A DNA stretch of 64,000 bases from Chamaecrista fasciculata. Lineage: Eukaryota > Streptophyta > Magnoliopsida > Fabales > Fabaceae. The stretch covers positions 53,282 to 117,281 of the forward strand of contig QANZ01003410.1 in assembly GCA_003254925.1 (NCBI GenBank). The letters are read 5' to 3'. Of the stretch, positions 47,397 to 60,442 are shown piece by piece. A program made the translations under genes and the position numbers. The notes under the pieces were generated by a model. That model was not told the origin of the DNA. It did no database searches and was given only the letters and a program-made list of their open reading frames with translations. Each line of letters starts with the position of its first letter. Position 1 is the first letter of the stretch.

Positions 47397-48682
47397 TGAG
47401 TTGCTTCAACTTTAATTTGTAGCTCTTGTTTTAACAAGTATATGGGTGTAGTTAACTAGAGTTCCAACAGTTCCTACAGTGTAATTCTGTAGTTCGTTTG
47501 CTACTACTTTGCTCCTCAGAATATTACTATATATATGATCAGGGACATCCATATCTGAAGACTTTGCAGATTTGGCGCAACTACAAAGATAGTGATTTCA
47601 TTTGCACCACCAGCTACCTTCACTAAGTAAATTATACGTTAAAAGGGACCAATCTTTTTTAAGAGAATAAATTTACAAGGCCGATTTTGTTAGTTGCGTG
47701 AAGAATATTCCTTTTCTAAGGAATATATAGTGAAATTCTAAATTCTATTAGGAGGCAACAATGGTCATCATACGTGTTAAGAGGGATCAATCATGAATAC
47801 GAATATTAAATTAGGGAAGTAATAATTCAGTAAATTGAAGTAATAAATTGAGTAAAGTATTGATGTTGTGGAGAGGTTTTAATCAGAATCTAATCTCAAA
47901 TTCCTTGGATTTTTTTCTTTTCTTTATGTATGATTTAGTCATAATTAAGCAACATTTCGAAAATTGGAATATAATGGATCAGCCGGCTTGATCAATTTGG
48001 CCGAAGGCAATAGAGAGAAACTAATCATGATTTAAGGTCTATAGATTGTTCGGACAGTCAAACCGAATTCGGTTGGATATATTGATAGTTGATACAAACG
48101 AAATTGATAAAATTGAACTAGACTGAAATAACTAAAACAATATATATATATATATATATATATCCTTAACGGGTTTGTTAATCACATTTTTTGTATTGGC
48201 CATTATATTTATATTATTATTAATGAAATAATTTAAAAATTGATGGGATTTGAAGAACACAAAATTTAGATTAATAGGACAAAAATAAATTCTTCAAATA
48301 TCAAGAAAAACCTAATTAACCTGGACACCTCTTTCAACAAATGGATTTAATTTATTACAAAAAAAATCGATGTAATTTTTTAAAAAATATTTATCATAGA
48401 AAAGCGGTGAAAAACTCTAGTGGATTGTCATTGCCTCGGAGACATTGATATCTGTGGTGCTGTGGGATTTAAAGCAGAGAATAGAGGAATATTTGAAAAG
48501 GATGTATATAATAGCTCAATGCCTCAATTTGTAACTACCATAGCAACGATAAGTTGCACTTTCGGTTGAACACATGAAAGTGGACCAACGTTAACGGTGA
48601 CGGAATAAGCATTTTTCTCGTTGATACCTGTTTACGCTACACGTAAGCTTCACATGACGTCGATATATATATATATATATAT

Positions 48683-49461
48683 GAGGAAACCTATTATTTG
48701 GTCCCTCATTTTTCACACTTTCAACTATTTGGTCCCTACATTTTTGAAATAGACTATTTGGTCCCTAAAAAATTACAAATGTCAACTTGTTAGTCCCTAT
48801 AGCATATCTCCATTAATGATATTGATGATTTGGTCGTTGAATGCACATGTGACACACTGAATGTCACATATTTAACTATTTGGGATCACTTAGGGCTTAA
48901 CATGTAAGACAAATATTCGGGGCTTAACATGACGTCGATATATATATATATATATATATGAGGAAACCTATTATTTGGTCCCTCATTTTTCACACTTTCA
49001 ACTATTTGGTCCCTAAAAAATTACAAATGTCAACTTGTTAGTCCTTGTAGCATATCTCCATTAATGATATTGATGATTTGGTCGTTGAATACACATGTGA
49101 CACACTGAATGTCACATATTTAACTATTTGGGATCACTTAGGGCTTGAGATTTCGAAATGCTTCAATAATTTATGCCTTATAAAGCTTAACATGTAAGAC
49201 AAATATTGGGTCTGCCACAATTTTAGGCCAGTTTGATTGTGTTTGTTGGTCCGGTTCGATTGGTTCAGGTGACTAGGATGCCAAAGTGACATTTAACGAG
49301 TGCCACGTAAGTATTTAACGTCCACTTCATCAAGTAATTTAATAGAGGGACTAAATAGTTGATGATTATGATAAATGAGGGACCAAATAGCCTATTTCAA
49401 AAATACAAGGATCAAATAGTTAAAAGTGTGAAAAAGGAGGAACCAAATAGTAAGTTTCCTC
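48683..49461. mobile_element. Long-TIR element with internal tandem duplication
   Basis: GAGGAAACCTATTATTTGGTCC at the left is inverted at the right (...GGAACCAAATAGTAAGTTTCCTC), with further matching arm sequence. (TA)n flanks both ends, so a 9-bp TATATATAT duplication is possible but not provable. The left part, including host flank ACATGACGTCGATATATAT from 48652, is duplicated in tandem with a 275-bp offset (second copy from 48927, lacking ~29 bp). Confidence 0.7.
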
Positions 49462-50026
49462 TATATATATAGTACCACAAATGGGTAGAACCTATTCATA
49501 TTTGTTTATTTTATCCATTATCTCATCTATATCCGATAATTTAGTATTTATATTTGTATCGTATTCAATATTCAATATTGACGGGTACATGAAATATACA
49601 AACTATTCGAAAATAATGAATATAGGATATGATATTATACTTCAAAAATAAGATATATACAATATCTCATACCTAATATTCATTAATTAAAGTAAATTAA
49701 TTAAAAATATAATAAGATATTTATATTATAGTGTATTAGACATTGGGTACTTTGAGTATACGTTCATTTCAAATGAATATTGAATAGTTAAAGCAATATT
49801 CATTTTCATCTTATATTCGATAATTTTTTTTATTTTTATTACTTATACCCTACCCGATATATATCAGGTATCCGAGAGATAATGAATATTTTTACATGGG
49901 TGGATTTAGATGATACCGGCCCATTTGGGATACATGTGCACGTATCAGCATATATATATTATCCATTGTTCAAAATTTTGCTTTAACTAATTCGAATTTG
50001 CTTTAACTAATTGTATTCACATAGTC

Positions 50027-50134
50027 ATTGAAACTGAGACATTGCTTAAATAATACTGAACTATTGAAACTGAGACATTGCTTAAATAATACTGAACTAT
50101 TGAAACTGAGACATTGCTTAAATAATACTGAACT
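50027..50134. repeat. 36-bp tandem repeat, three copies
   Basis: A 36-bp unit starting ATTGAAACTGAGACATTGC and ending ACTGAACT is repeated three times with no mismatch that I can see. It lies in non-coding DNA. Perfect identity suggests recent expansion. Confidence 0.9.
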
Positions 50135-50648
50135 ACTTATCACTTGAAGTAACCCCTTAAACAACCCTTAAACGATATCAACATATTTGATTTAAGAAAT
50201 AATGATTAATAAAATATAGACATGATGAACTTCTTTAATTTAATTCAAATTTGGGTTTGAATACAAATTAAAGATATTCGAATATGATTTATGATGATTT
50301 AGTTGTAAAAAAATTTATGAACTTGGTTTTGAAATTGGTAAGAAGATATTTAGCCTGTAACTTATTCGTAACAATACATATTTGTTACATATATATTAAA
50401 CCTTATATTAATGTATACATAGATGTTTGTAATATTTAATAAAATTAATTACATAACATAATGAACTCAGATCCAAATTTATGTTGATTGAAGTGTTCAC
50501 ATTTAATATTTGATAATATCTCAAATAAATTTACCTTCATTAGAAAATATTTATGAAAACTTTTAAAAAAAAGCAATTATAAAAATCCTATTTTTTTAAA
50601 TACAGACTCGTATTTTAAATGAATATCTAAAGGGAAACAAAATACATA

Positions 50649-51525
50649 TGATAAATTACACAAAAGGGCTATGTGGTTTGACCCATTTTTAGATTGGGTT
50701 CCTGTAGTTTAAAAAGTGTCAAATTGGGGCCTGTGGTTTCTTCTGTTAGCAAATAGGGTCTCAGATGGTTTTTTCTATCCAAATTAACGGAGCATGCTTT
50801 TGTCATGTGAACTTCAAAGTGAACTATTCTGTGATTTGAGCGTTTTTTCTATTAAAACAAACTAGAAAAGGATTATTTTGCGATTTGAGCCCAAATGCAA
50901 TAAGAGTAAAGCAACACACAGATCGACGGTGTGGTTTTTCCTCAAGCAACACCACCATCGATTGAGACCACCGTGCCTTTTCAAGAACGCCAGAAACCAC
51001 TGTCGAACAACCCACCAACGCCAAACGCAGACAAAAATAACTGATCCCGAACAAGACTACGCACACCCACACGATTGCGTTCTTTCGACTGACGAGATCT
51101 GTGTTTTTCGTCAACCAGATCTGTGTTCTTCGTCCGCTGTTGATCAACTCCGGCGACCGATACCCCAGCACACCTTCCCGTTGACGCAGAAGCAAGGAAC
51201 AGTACCTCCGTTCTTGACCCTAAAACCACATCGTCGATCTCACTGTGTGTTGGTTTACTCTTATTGTATTTTGGTTCAAATTGCAAAATAGCCCTTTTCT
51301 AGTTTGTTTTAATAATAAAAAAAAAAAAACTCAAATCACAAAACAATACACCTTGTAGTTCACATGACAAAAGCATGCTTCGTTAATTTGGATGGAAAAA
51401 AACCACCTGGGACCCTATTTGTTAACGGAGGAAAGAAACCATAGGCCCCAATTTGACATTTTTTAAACCACAGAGACCCTATCTGAAAATAGGCCAAACC
51501 ACATGACCCTTTTATATAATTTACC
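50649..51525. mobile_element. Long-TIR MULE-like element with unidentified GC-richer core
   Basis: Both arms match those of the Pack-MULE at 12108-14830 (ATAAATTACACAAAAGGG, CAAATTGGGGCC, GCAAATAGGGTC, TCCAAATTAACGGAG and their complements). The core (about 50890-51290) is clearly GC-richer than its surroundings and open in several frames, as in the captured part of the other copy. I could not assign it to any gene. No clear 9-bp duplication was found. Confidence 0.8.
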
Positions 51526-52838
51526 TTAAATTTAATTATAATTATTATTACTTTATTTATCTTCATATTTATGTATTTTCTTTCATGTTCCCAGAAAAAA
51601 AGATACTTTCGAGAATTTTTAATTATTTATACTTTTTTTTTTCGTAGAATTGTGCTTAAAGATGCGACGAACGATAAATACTTCAAGATTTTAATTTTTT
51701 GCAGAATTTTTAATTATTTATACTTTTATTTGAATTTTAATATCGTTCAAGTAATTATTTTTAAATAACAGTTAATTAATTAATTAATTGGTTTATGTAA
51801 TTTACATAATTTTTTAATTAAATCAATATATATAATTTGATTTCCTTTATTTAATGCCCGGAACTTTTTCTTCTATTTTTAGTGTGGGAGTAGTTTTTTC
51901 TTGATGCATATCATATCTGATCTTCTAGATCAGTAGAAGAAAGAACTACCAAATTTAAAAAGATAACTTCCCTCTCTTCTCTACTCTTCATCCCTTGGGC
52001 ATTTGTTGTGAATCCATTGATTTGTGTAGGGGTGCAAACTAGCAGGGTTAGGCAGAGATTTTTTTTCTTCTCTTTTTGAGTTTTTTTTTATTGAAATATA
52101 AACTCCAATACGTAATATAGTTCTTATATAGTAAAACATTATCCATTTTAAACTTTCTTCACGTCTTGATTAGGAAACAAAAATATCACTATTTATATGA
52201 TCCAGGTATGATAATTATTTTTAATATCTACTTAAATCTAAATTAAATCTTAAGATATATAATTAAAAGAATAATTTTTTTTAAATTTTTAAAAAAATAA
52301 ATAAATATTATACCATCTATCTACCTATGTCTGTGTGTATATCTTTCTGCCTTTATTCATTACTCATCGATCACTAAAGATGATTAAAATGTTCATATTC
52401 CATGGATACATGTAAGTTTTACTCATTAGATCTGGGTAATGAATCCAAATATAGGTAGATTTGATTGAATTCAAATATAAAGATTTATCTATTCAAAATT
52501 ATGAGTTTGGATACGGGATAGCTAGGGTTATCCAACTTGTACCTTACCCTTTATAGTACTTTTTAATTTTTTTCAATATTATAATATTAAATTATATTAT
52601 ATATAAATATAAAATTGTATCATTTATATATATATATATTATAATATTAGATAAGATAATTGAGTTATATTTTATAAAAATATAATAAATTATTTATTTT
52701 AAATTTTCTTTGAGTATGGGTTTAAGTTCATGAATTCAACTTTTTGTTGGGTACAAAAATGAATATTGGATTTTTTTTTTTTGATAACAAACGAAATTCA
52801 TTAAGAAACAAGGAAAGCAGTAACATATATAGGATTTG

Positions 52839-52878
52839 ATATCAAATCCAATATCGATTCCAATATTGGATTTGATAT
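52839..52878. repeat. Perfect 16-bp inverted repeat (hairpin), 8-nt loop
   Basis: ATATCAAATCCAATAT (52839-52854) and its exact reverse complement (52863-52878) are separated by CGATTCCA. An overlapping palindrome GGATTTGATATCAAATCC lies at 52832-52849. No run of T follows, and this is not near a recognised gene end. Confidence 0.85.
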
Positions 52879-53784
52879 CCGCATGAATATGAGCCTCGAG
52901 ATAGGGATAATATTTTTTTATGAGTCTAGTATGAGGGTCATGGTACCTTACTTGAGCATCCCAACTCATCGATCACTTTAAAAAGATTTAGTAAAAGACA
53001 TTAAGCAATGTTAATCATGAAGCTAAGAGTATTAGATAATTATTTATTAAGGTGTATCATTTATTCTCAAAATTTAAACTTAAATTATGAACAATTGTAA
53101 AACAAATGTTCTCTTTCCAAATGAGTCCCTCTGAAAGACTGAAAGTCAATATGCATTTATGGGAGGGGACATTAATGAAAGATTAATCTTAATTGACGAG
53201 TAAAGCTGATCTGATGATGTAGCTCCAACTTGTTAATGACTCAAAAATCTCTTCAAATTATTATTATTTTTTATATAAAATACTCAAATAACTAAATTCA
53301 GACACCTAAACACACAAACTATTCACGAATAATATAATTAACAGCTTTACGTATTGACAATCATATCTCACCTTTAAATCTTTAATGATAGTTGATAACT
53401 TTCTTCTTTATGTATAGTTTTATTTCATTTTCTTATGTCACATCCAGTCATTTCATACACATCCTCCCTTTTGTCGTCACATTCTTTTAGTTGCCTTATT
53501 TCATCTTTCAATAAGAAGTAAACAAATATGATACGTTCTCTTATATATAAATGACCTCCCACTTTTTAAATTTCCTGAATTGTTTTGGGAATTAAAGCAA
53601 GAACATATTTTCATGATGATCATACTTCGCACCAATGTATAGGATCAAGACAATGATAGTGCTTTCATCGGAGTGTCAGATAATTTAGCTCTAATCGATA
53701 TACACACATAAATAACTACTAGTATTGCCCCTAATCAGGAATTAATAATAACAATAGAATAATTGATTATTTAGAGAAAGAAAT

Positions 53785-53785
<1 letters not shown>

Positions 53786-53824
<39 letters not shown>
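53786..53824. repeat. (AG)n microsatellite
   Basis: About 19.5 uninterrupted AG units in intergenic DNA. Confidence 0.95.
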
Positions 53825-53828
<4 letters not shown>

Positions 53829-54261
53829 ATTAATAGAGGGTTCAACTGGTATTTCTGCTGAATTTATGAATTAAAACCTTTTATCATTAAGGGTAAATTA
53901 CAATCGTCTTTCTTCAGAAGATACAATAATTACTTAATTATAGATTTTCTTCATTAAAATTAGTGTGCTACTACATTATATATTAACTTCTGTTGCGATA
54001 AATGTAGGGTACAACTTCACTTATTTTAACCAATTCAAGATGTCTTATATTAATTATTTATATAACTTTATAGAATTAAATAATGGACACAAATAAATAG
54101 AGAGAAAAATATATCTTTGTGACAAACTTAAAAAAAATGCTTTCTAATAAGTTAATTATAAATTTAATATAATAAAATCAATATTATCTTTTCGAATATT
54201 TGAAGCATGCATTTTGTAATTTCAAACGCATTTTTGTATATTTTATAATCAATGTTATTAT

Positions 54262-54977
54262 TTTAAAATCAAAGAGGCTCTGAGTCATGCTGCTGAATTT
54301 TATTTCCTTGGCGCTGTGATAAAATCTCCAAAAACCAAACGACACCTTCCACCTGCTTCTTGGCAACCACCCGAGGAGGGTTGGCTAAAACTGAACATTG
54401 ATGGTGCATGCGACCCAACATCCAAGGACATGGCGGCGGGTGGCGTCATTAGGGATCATAACGGCAACTGGATCTCGGGGTTCCAAAAATTCCTGGGGAA
54501 AGGGGACAGCATGCTTGCTGAATGTTGGAGTGCCTTGTTAGGAATTAATCTGGCTGTAGAATTAAATGTCTCCCATCTCTGGGTTGAATCTGACTGTGCT
54601 AACTTGGTTGCTCTGTTATCTGCTCAGAATGTAAATCATTTACATCAGCTTGCTCCTATTGTTCTTCATTGCAGGTCATCCCTCAACTGTTTTAGGCAGA
54701 CCAAGATTACTCATGTTTTCAGAGAGGGAAACAACTGTGCTGATGCCCTTGCTGCTCATGCTTTGATATCTCATTGTAATTTTGTTTCCATGAACTCTGT
54801 TCCTTCTTTTGCTGCTATGGTTTTCTCTATGGACAGATTAGGTATCCATACCCCTAGAGGTATTGGTTAGTTTCTGTCCTTTTGTTGTATTTTGCTTGGG
54901 TGGTCTCGTTAGCCCCCTTAGTTCTGTACGTTTGCTTATCTATTACTAATATATGCCTATTTCTACGAAAAAAAAAA
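54262..54977 (+). mobile_element. 5'-truncated LINE (RNase H end of ORF2) with target duplication
   Basis: A 14-bp direct repeat ATCAATGTTATTAT (54248-54261, 54978-54991) flanks 716 bp that end in a run of A. The frame is open from the first base (in frame with FKIKEALSHAAEFYFLGA) to the stop at 54868-54870. It encodes the RNase H-like domain found at the C-terminus of many plant LINE ORF2 proteins: LNIDGACDP, GGVIRDHNGNWI, AECWSALLG, VESDCANL and REGNNCADALA. All four acidic catalytic positions are kept. There is no upstream promoter and no start codon of its own, so it is a dead-on-arrival insertion. The intact frame and good duplication suggest it is fairly recent. Confidence 0.93.
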
Positions 54978-55085
54978 ATCAATGTTATTATAACCGGATA
55001 ATTTAATGAATCAGAAAAGTATTCAATTCGTGGTCTAATTAATTTAATTGATTGAACTGATAGTTGAACCGAACAATATAAAATA

Positions 55086-55307
55086 AGGATAAAATTTATA
55101 TCAAGTTCCCTACATCTTTGCTATCAAGTTCCACCAATCACAAGTCTTGATTATATTCTCTCTCTTCAATGATTGGTTATGCAAAAAGTAGTGTTTAATA
55201 TTCTCTCTCTATCCTGATTGGTCATATATAAAATTTTTGCCACGTGTCAAATGTTGATTGGAGAACTTGATAGCAAGGATGTAGGGAACTTGATATAAGT
55301 TTTGCCC
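55086..55307. mobile_element. 222-bp MITE with 8-bp target duplication
   Basis: A perfect 8-bp duplication ATAAAATA (55078-55085, 55308-55315) surrounds inverted ends of about 50 bp containing TTATATCAAGTTCCCTACAT and GCTATCAAGTTC. The arms are nearly identical. There is no coding sequence. An 8-bp duplication points to hAT, though the A-rich site leaves some doubt. Confidence 0.8.
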
Positions 55308-55604
55308 ATAAAATAATATATGAAATATAAATATTAAAATTATAATCATAGAAAATAATTATAAATTGATAATTTATAACAAATAATTGACGTTACAATA
55401 TAATGATTTAAATAGAGGGATTAAGATTGATAACAAATTAATTTTTTAAGGATTAAATAGAGAAAAAATTAGGGACTAAATTGAAAAAAATATAAATATA
55501 TGAGGGATCAAAATAGAAATTTAATATTTCAATTTGAACTAGGCAGTTCTTTAGCTATTCACGATTCAATTTGATTCGAACAGTTATTTTAGTTCAATCC
55601 AGTC

Positions 55605-56190
55605 CAATTGTGTAGGGATGACACCCGCACAGGGTGGGGACGGGGGAGGCCCTCCTCGTCCCCACCAATCCTTGTCCTCCCCCGTCCTTGTCCCCATCCC
55701 CGATCCCCACCCTGGGGATGGATTTTTTACCATCCCCATTCACAGTCCCCACGAGGATCTCCACAGTATAATTTTTTTAATGAAAAACTAGGAATGCATT
55801 GAATTAAAATACATAATCCAACAATAAACACGTATTGAAGGCAATGTGGAGGGGACTCCTTCCAAACAAACAATTATTACCTAATCAGCAATAAATAAAG
55901 ATAATATGAGGCTATTCGAGTAAACTCAACGAGTGAATGATGGATTTTGGGATTATATATATATATGTCAATCTAAGGGTTGAAAATTAATCTATAAAAT
56001 TAAATTTAATGGATGAAAGTTATTTGTAATTATAATATATATATATTTAATTCGGGGTTGGAGACTCTGTGGGGCAAGGGGTATACTCCCCGTCCCCATC
56101 CCCAAATTACATTCGGGATAAAATTTAGCTATATTCCCAACCCCACGAGAAATTTTTTCCCGTATTTGGAAATCTTCGCGGGGCAATACT
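55605..56190. repeat. CG-rich hAT-like repeat fragments
   Basis: Two CG-rich blocks made of GGGGA/TCCCC words (about 55611-55765 and 56053-56185) flank AT-rich DNA. The left begins TAGGGATGACACCCGCACAG, similar to the TAGGGATGGCAA-type end of a common plant hAT family. I could not find a matching right terminus or duplication, so it is treated as degraded. Confidence 0.45.
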
Positions 56191-58538
56191 CATGAGATCT
56201 CCATTTATGGAGAAAATTGTCATCTTTAATTTAGTTTGGTCAGCGGTTGAAGTGGTTAGATTATCTAGTCCAATCCGATTATAAAAACATTGGTTAATAT
56301 AGAGGGCGAAAATGAATATAATCAATAATTTAAACGTTTCTTATAAAAGAAAGGCATGCGTAACATCCGAATCCCAAAGATATTACCTTAAAAGAGTGGT
56401 TTTGTTATGACTTGCATGGCCATGAAACTTTGTTCTTTAACTTACTGACTCAGAGAGTGGGACACTCGAAAAAGAGATGTTCTATCTATGTGACTTATTA
56501 TTGATTAAGAATAATCCCACTATGAACGGATAGTTTTTCACTACTTTACCAAAAGGCAGATAGCCCTAGCCTGTGACATTCTCAATTCAAAGTATGTATT
56601 TATCTTCTATTTTGCCTTTCATAGCAACCCTGATAAAGCTCTAGGGTTCTTATCCTCTTTCTTTCATGCTTTATTGCGTATCTCTATTTTTTAATTATAT
56701 ATCATCCCCAACATTCAATATAGCCAAATCAATATGAACCAGAAATGTTATTATTAATCACAATCTGTGGTCGATGATACGAGATCGACCTGCATGTGGT
56801 CACATTGATATATATCCTGATGAATCAACTTTAATTATCCAAATCAATTAGAACAAAATTATAACTCCCTCATACATTTAGAACCAATAATACATCAGGA
56901 TAATTTTTGTTTGCATGTGCCCAATTGGTAAGAAGATGAATCTCCAAGCTTCTTCGTTTTATTGTTTTTATTATTATATATATGTATATAGATAATACAG
57001 TTTCTCTTTTGGCCGCGTTCTTATATATTTTCTTTTAAGAGTCTCCATCATTGTTTCAAGTGAAGAGGCTTGTGCCATGATTTAGTGGAAATAAATTAAA
57101 GAATGAAAGAAAGAGAGGAAAAAAACAAACGGTTGCATATGGGATGATGGTGGATAAGAGATAAAAATTTCTACTTTTTCTTTTTCATCCCTTTATCTTT
57201 ACTTTAATTTATCACTATCTATCTATATATCTATCTAATTACATATCAACTACATATATAGATATAGCAACTGAAACAGTTGGAGATGTGAAAGGTGGGA
57301 CAATATTCCTACTATGCTCCATGTCGGCATGATGGGCTTCCACGTGGCAAACATCGTTGTCCTCAGTAGAATACACAAAAACCTGCCTCATCTTACTTGT
57401 CTCAATTTGACTGCCTATAAAAAAGGAATGAGTAGTGACTAGTAAGGATGCTATTGGTGAACCTAAACTCACTGCATGTATAATTGTATATATACTTACC
57501 ATCTCCTCCCACTCATTCAATTTGGATTATGCATATATAGTTCATATATGTAAGCCCATTTAACGAGTTGAAACTAGAGCCCATGCATATGGCAATTGAA
57601 AGAAATTAGAAAGAAAAAAGATATATTATGTTATTTGAACTATAGATGTATCTTTTTTCTATATGTATCTAACTATTTTATTATATATCTAGATCCATTC
57701 TATGATGTATCTAACTATTCTATACAATTCAACTCTAAAATTTATTTTGGTAGTTAGATCTAAAATAAAATAATAGAATGGCTCAAATCGAGTCAGATAT
57801 ATAGTTGAATTGCTAATGAATTATATTGTCCAATTGAAATATTAAGATTCTATTTTGACCTTATATATACTAATATTTTTTCAATTTAGTCCCTAAAATT
57901 TTTTTCTCTCTATTTAATCTCTAAAAGAATTATATTTTGTTATTGATGTTAGTCTCTCTATATAAATTATTATATTGTATCATTAATTCTCTATGATAAA
58001 TTATCAATTTATAACTATTTATTATTATTATTATTATAATTCTGATATTTATATTCATATATTAATTATTTTAAAATATTTAACAGTTATTATTTATTAA
58101 ACCATCCGACCAATCAAACAATGACCAAACACTTTTTAAGTTAATTGAGCGATCCCACAACATTAGTTTAAACAGTATTGGGCTAGAATCTAAAATATTT
58201 AAGGGTAATGCTACAAAACTTTTAAGAGCTATAACAATCATTTTTTATTTCTTTCTCTCTCTCTTTGTTTTGTTTAACTTTTTAAAAATAAAATAAAAAA
58301 AGTATTAAATCTAACCGTACAAGGAATGATCTGATGGTAGAAAATGGGGTTAGCTAAGGCAAATCCCAATATTTAATCACTTTGAATCAAAGCCATGTAG
58401 TAATTATATATACCTACCAATTGTAAAGATTATTAAATAATGAATATAAAAAAAATTGAATAATCAGTTCCAGAAAAAAAAAATATATACAAGAACATTT
58501 TACCTAGTCAAGCGTATAAGAAAAAGAATATAATAAAA

Positions 58539-59316
58539 GGCCAAACTATAATTTTGGTTCATTATCTTTGAGGTAAGTTGCAATCTAACCCTTTATTTTT
58601 TTTTCTCTTGCAATTCTGGTCTTATATCTTTCTTAAAATTTTCACTCCTTGGTCTCAACAATGTAATGTAGTCATATCTCTCTCGTTTCAAGTCCTATTG
58701 GGATAAGTTCAGAGCTACATGTTAATTTTGACGAGTTCTTCCTTTGTCCAGTTGGAGCCATCATTAAATAAAGTCAAATGAAACTCTAAAAGTGAGAGCT
58801 ACTCGTTTCCTAGTCAAATGAGTAAAGTTGGTTATATCTATTTTGTTTCAAGTTTAATTTAACTGCGACAAGTTTGGAACTACGAATTACTTTTGATAAG
58901 TCTTTTTTTTTTTCTGCTTAGTTGGGACCGTCAGCAAGTGAGGTCAAATCGTGCCCGAAAGTGATTTTAAATAAATTTTTACTTTTTGGTTCCAAACCAA
59001 TTTTCGGAGTTAATAAGAGTAACATGTAGCTCTGAACTTGTCACATACAATCAGACTTAAAACGAGATAAGTAAGACCAACTCTACTATTTTTTTTTTTA
59101 TTGTTTTGACATTGTTTGCTAAAGCCTCGTTAAGAATAACTCGTGGCTTCAGACTCATCACAATCAAACTTAAAACGGTAGAGAGATGACCATATTCACT
59201 CGTTAGCATTAAGGAGAGTGACTTTTAATAAAGATATAGCACCAAAATCGCAGAAAAAATAAAGGGCTAAATTGAAAATTATCCCAAAGATAATAGACCA
59301 AAATTGCACTTTGCCC
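58539..59316. mobile_element. Long-TIR non-coding element
   Basis: The left arm GGCCAAACTATAATTTTGG...CATTATCTTTGAG is inverted at the right as ...CAAAGATAATAGACCAAAATTGCACTTTGCCC. Further inverted matches continue inward (ACTTGTC/GACAAGT regions around GTAGCTCTGAACTTGTCAC). There is no coding sequence and no clear target duplication. Confidence 0.6.
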
Positions 59317-59554
59317 TAAATAGAATTTTATGACATATATAAAAGACTTTATACAAGTGTTTTGTATAGAAAAACGGTGAGCAGCTTAGCCAATCTTAGC
59401 AAATCATATATCCCCCAATACATATGCATCTTTTTGGACGGCAAGCTTGGCTTTCTGAGAGTGAGGAGATTCCTGATTCTGGCATGCATTGATGATATCA
59501 AGATCTAAGATTTTATTCCTTCATACAACACTAAAAAAACCCACGTTATATTAT

Positions 59555-59745
59555 GGATTTATCTAACATGTGCCCTTATAACATATTTTAAGATTTTTTT
59601 CTGATTGGTTAATAGAGCATCTCATATCTTGAAATGTACAAAAATTCATTTAAAAGATAATTTTTAATGTTTGAAAACTCAATTGACCAATCAAAAGAAA
59701 TCTTAACATGTGCCCTTGAGGCACATGTTAGAAGGACCCTTATAT
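59555..59745. repeat. MITE-like repeat, copy 2
   Basis: This is related to 44285-44440. It shows inverted ends TCTAACATGTGCCCTTA and GAGGCACATGTTAGAAGGACCC, plus an internal TTAACATGTGCCC, so the right end carries a partial duplication. Target duplication was not resolved. Confidence 0.5.
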
Positions 59746-60442
59746 TATATATATAGCCTACCTTAAAAGACCGTTCAAATTCCAGAAATATCCTACATAC
59801 ATCTGATATGACCAATTCATGATTCATATCAGCGTGCCAAAAATATTCACTAAAACGTTTATATTATTGGAGCAAGGAATAATTAATTATTGATTAATTA
59901 ATTCTACCACGGTGCTGATTCCAATTGTCAGCTGAACTTAATTATTCTCATATTCCATAACTTGACATCTTTTTTTCTAGCTAGCTAAATTAAATTCTTT
60001 ATGTTTGAACAAATATTCTGAATATTGCATTCTGCATTATATATTTAATTAGTATCCTATACTATAGTAAAGTAAATGGTATTATATTTGTGGCGTACGT
60101 ACCCAATTCTCAAATCATCAAATTGACTAGTTGGCATGCTTTTCACATGCACAATATTGATGTAGTGCGTGGGAAGCCTATGTTTTATATATATGCCTTA
60201 AGTCAAATTCTATGTAGATTTCATGGTTGAACAGAGCGATCCATTATATATCTCCACCAATCATTGGATGAATTTCAGCATCAAAATGATGTAATGAGTG
60301 ATGAGTTATGAGTATCTCTGTGTGTGTTCCAATTCCAAAGAAAGTGACTGATTATATTATGAATCATGATGGACTCCTCTCACCTAATTGTTCGGTCCAA
60401 AACCATATGGAGAAGAGAAAGAATAAGAAAAACAATATGATT

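Larger units (their letters stand above)
42410..50648. other. Gene-poor, AT-rich region with several repeats
   Basis: No gene is supported in about 8.2 kb. Frames at 44446-44774 and 45029-45460 lack family resemblance. Items found: a SINE (43646-43841), MITE-like sequence (44285-44440), long-TIR elements (45687-46175 and 48683-49461), a short A-tailed insertion (47361-47381) and a triple tandem repeat (50027-50134). A small inverted pair CGTGCCAC...GTGGCACG lies at about 46646-46682. Confidence 0.5.
51526..54247. other. Intergenic, AT-rich
   Basis: No gene is supported. Contents: a possible inverted LINE tail at 52770-52815 (T run, then GATAACAAACGAAATTCATTAAG), a hairpin (52839-52878) and a (GA)n microsatellite (53786-53824). 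Confidence 0.5.

Noticed and set aside
48652-48930. Duplicated ACATGACGTCGA as a regulatory (ACGT-core) element
   Set aside because: It recurs only because of the local tandem duplication, and no gene lies nearby.
50027-50134. Three regularly spaced repeats as a CRISPR-like array
   Set aside because: Units are directly adjacent without spacers, in plant DNA. It is a simple tandem repeat.
57239-57520. 93-codon minus-strand frame (contains DNDVCHVEAHHADMEH)
   Set aside because: It looks more protein-like than most, but I know of no family match and see no neighbouring exons. Left unannotated.
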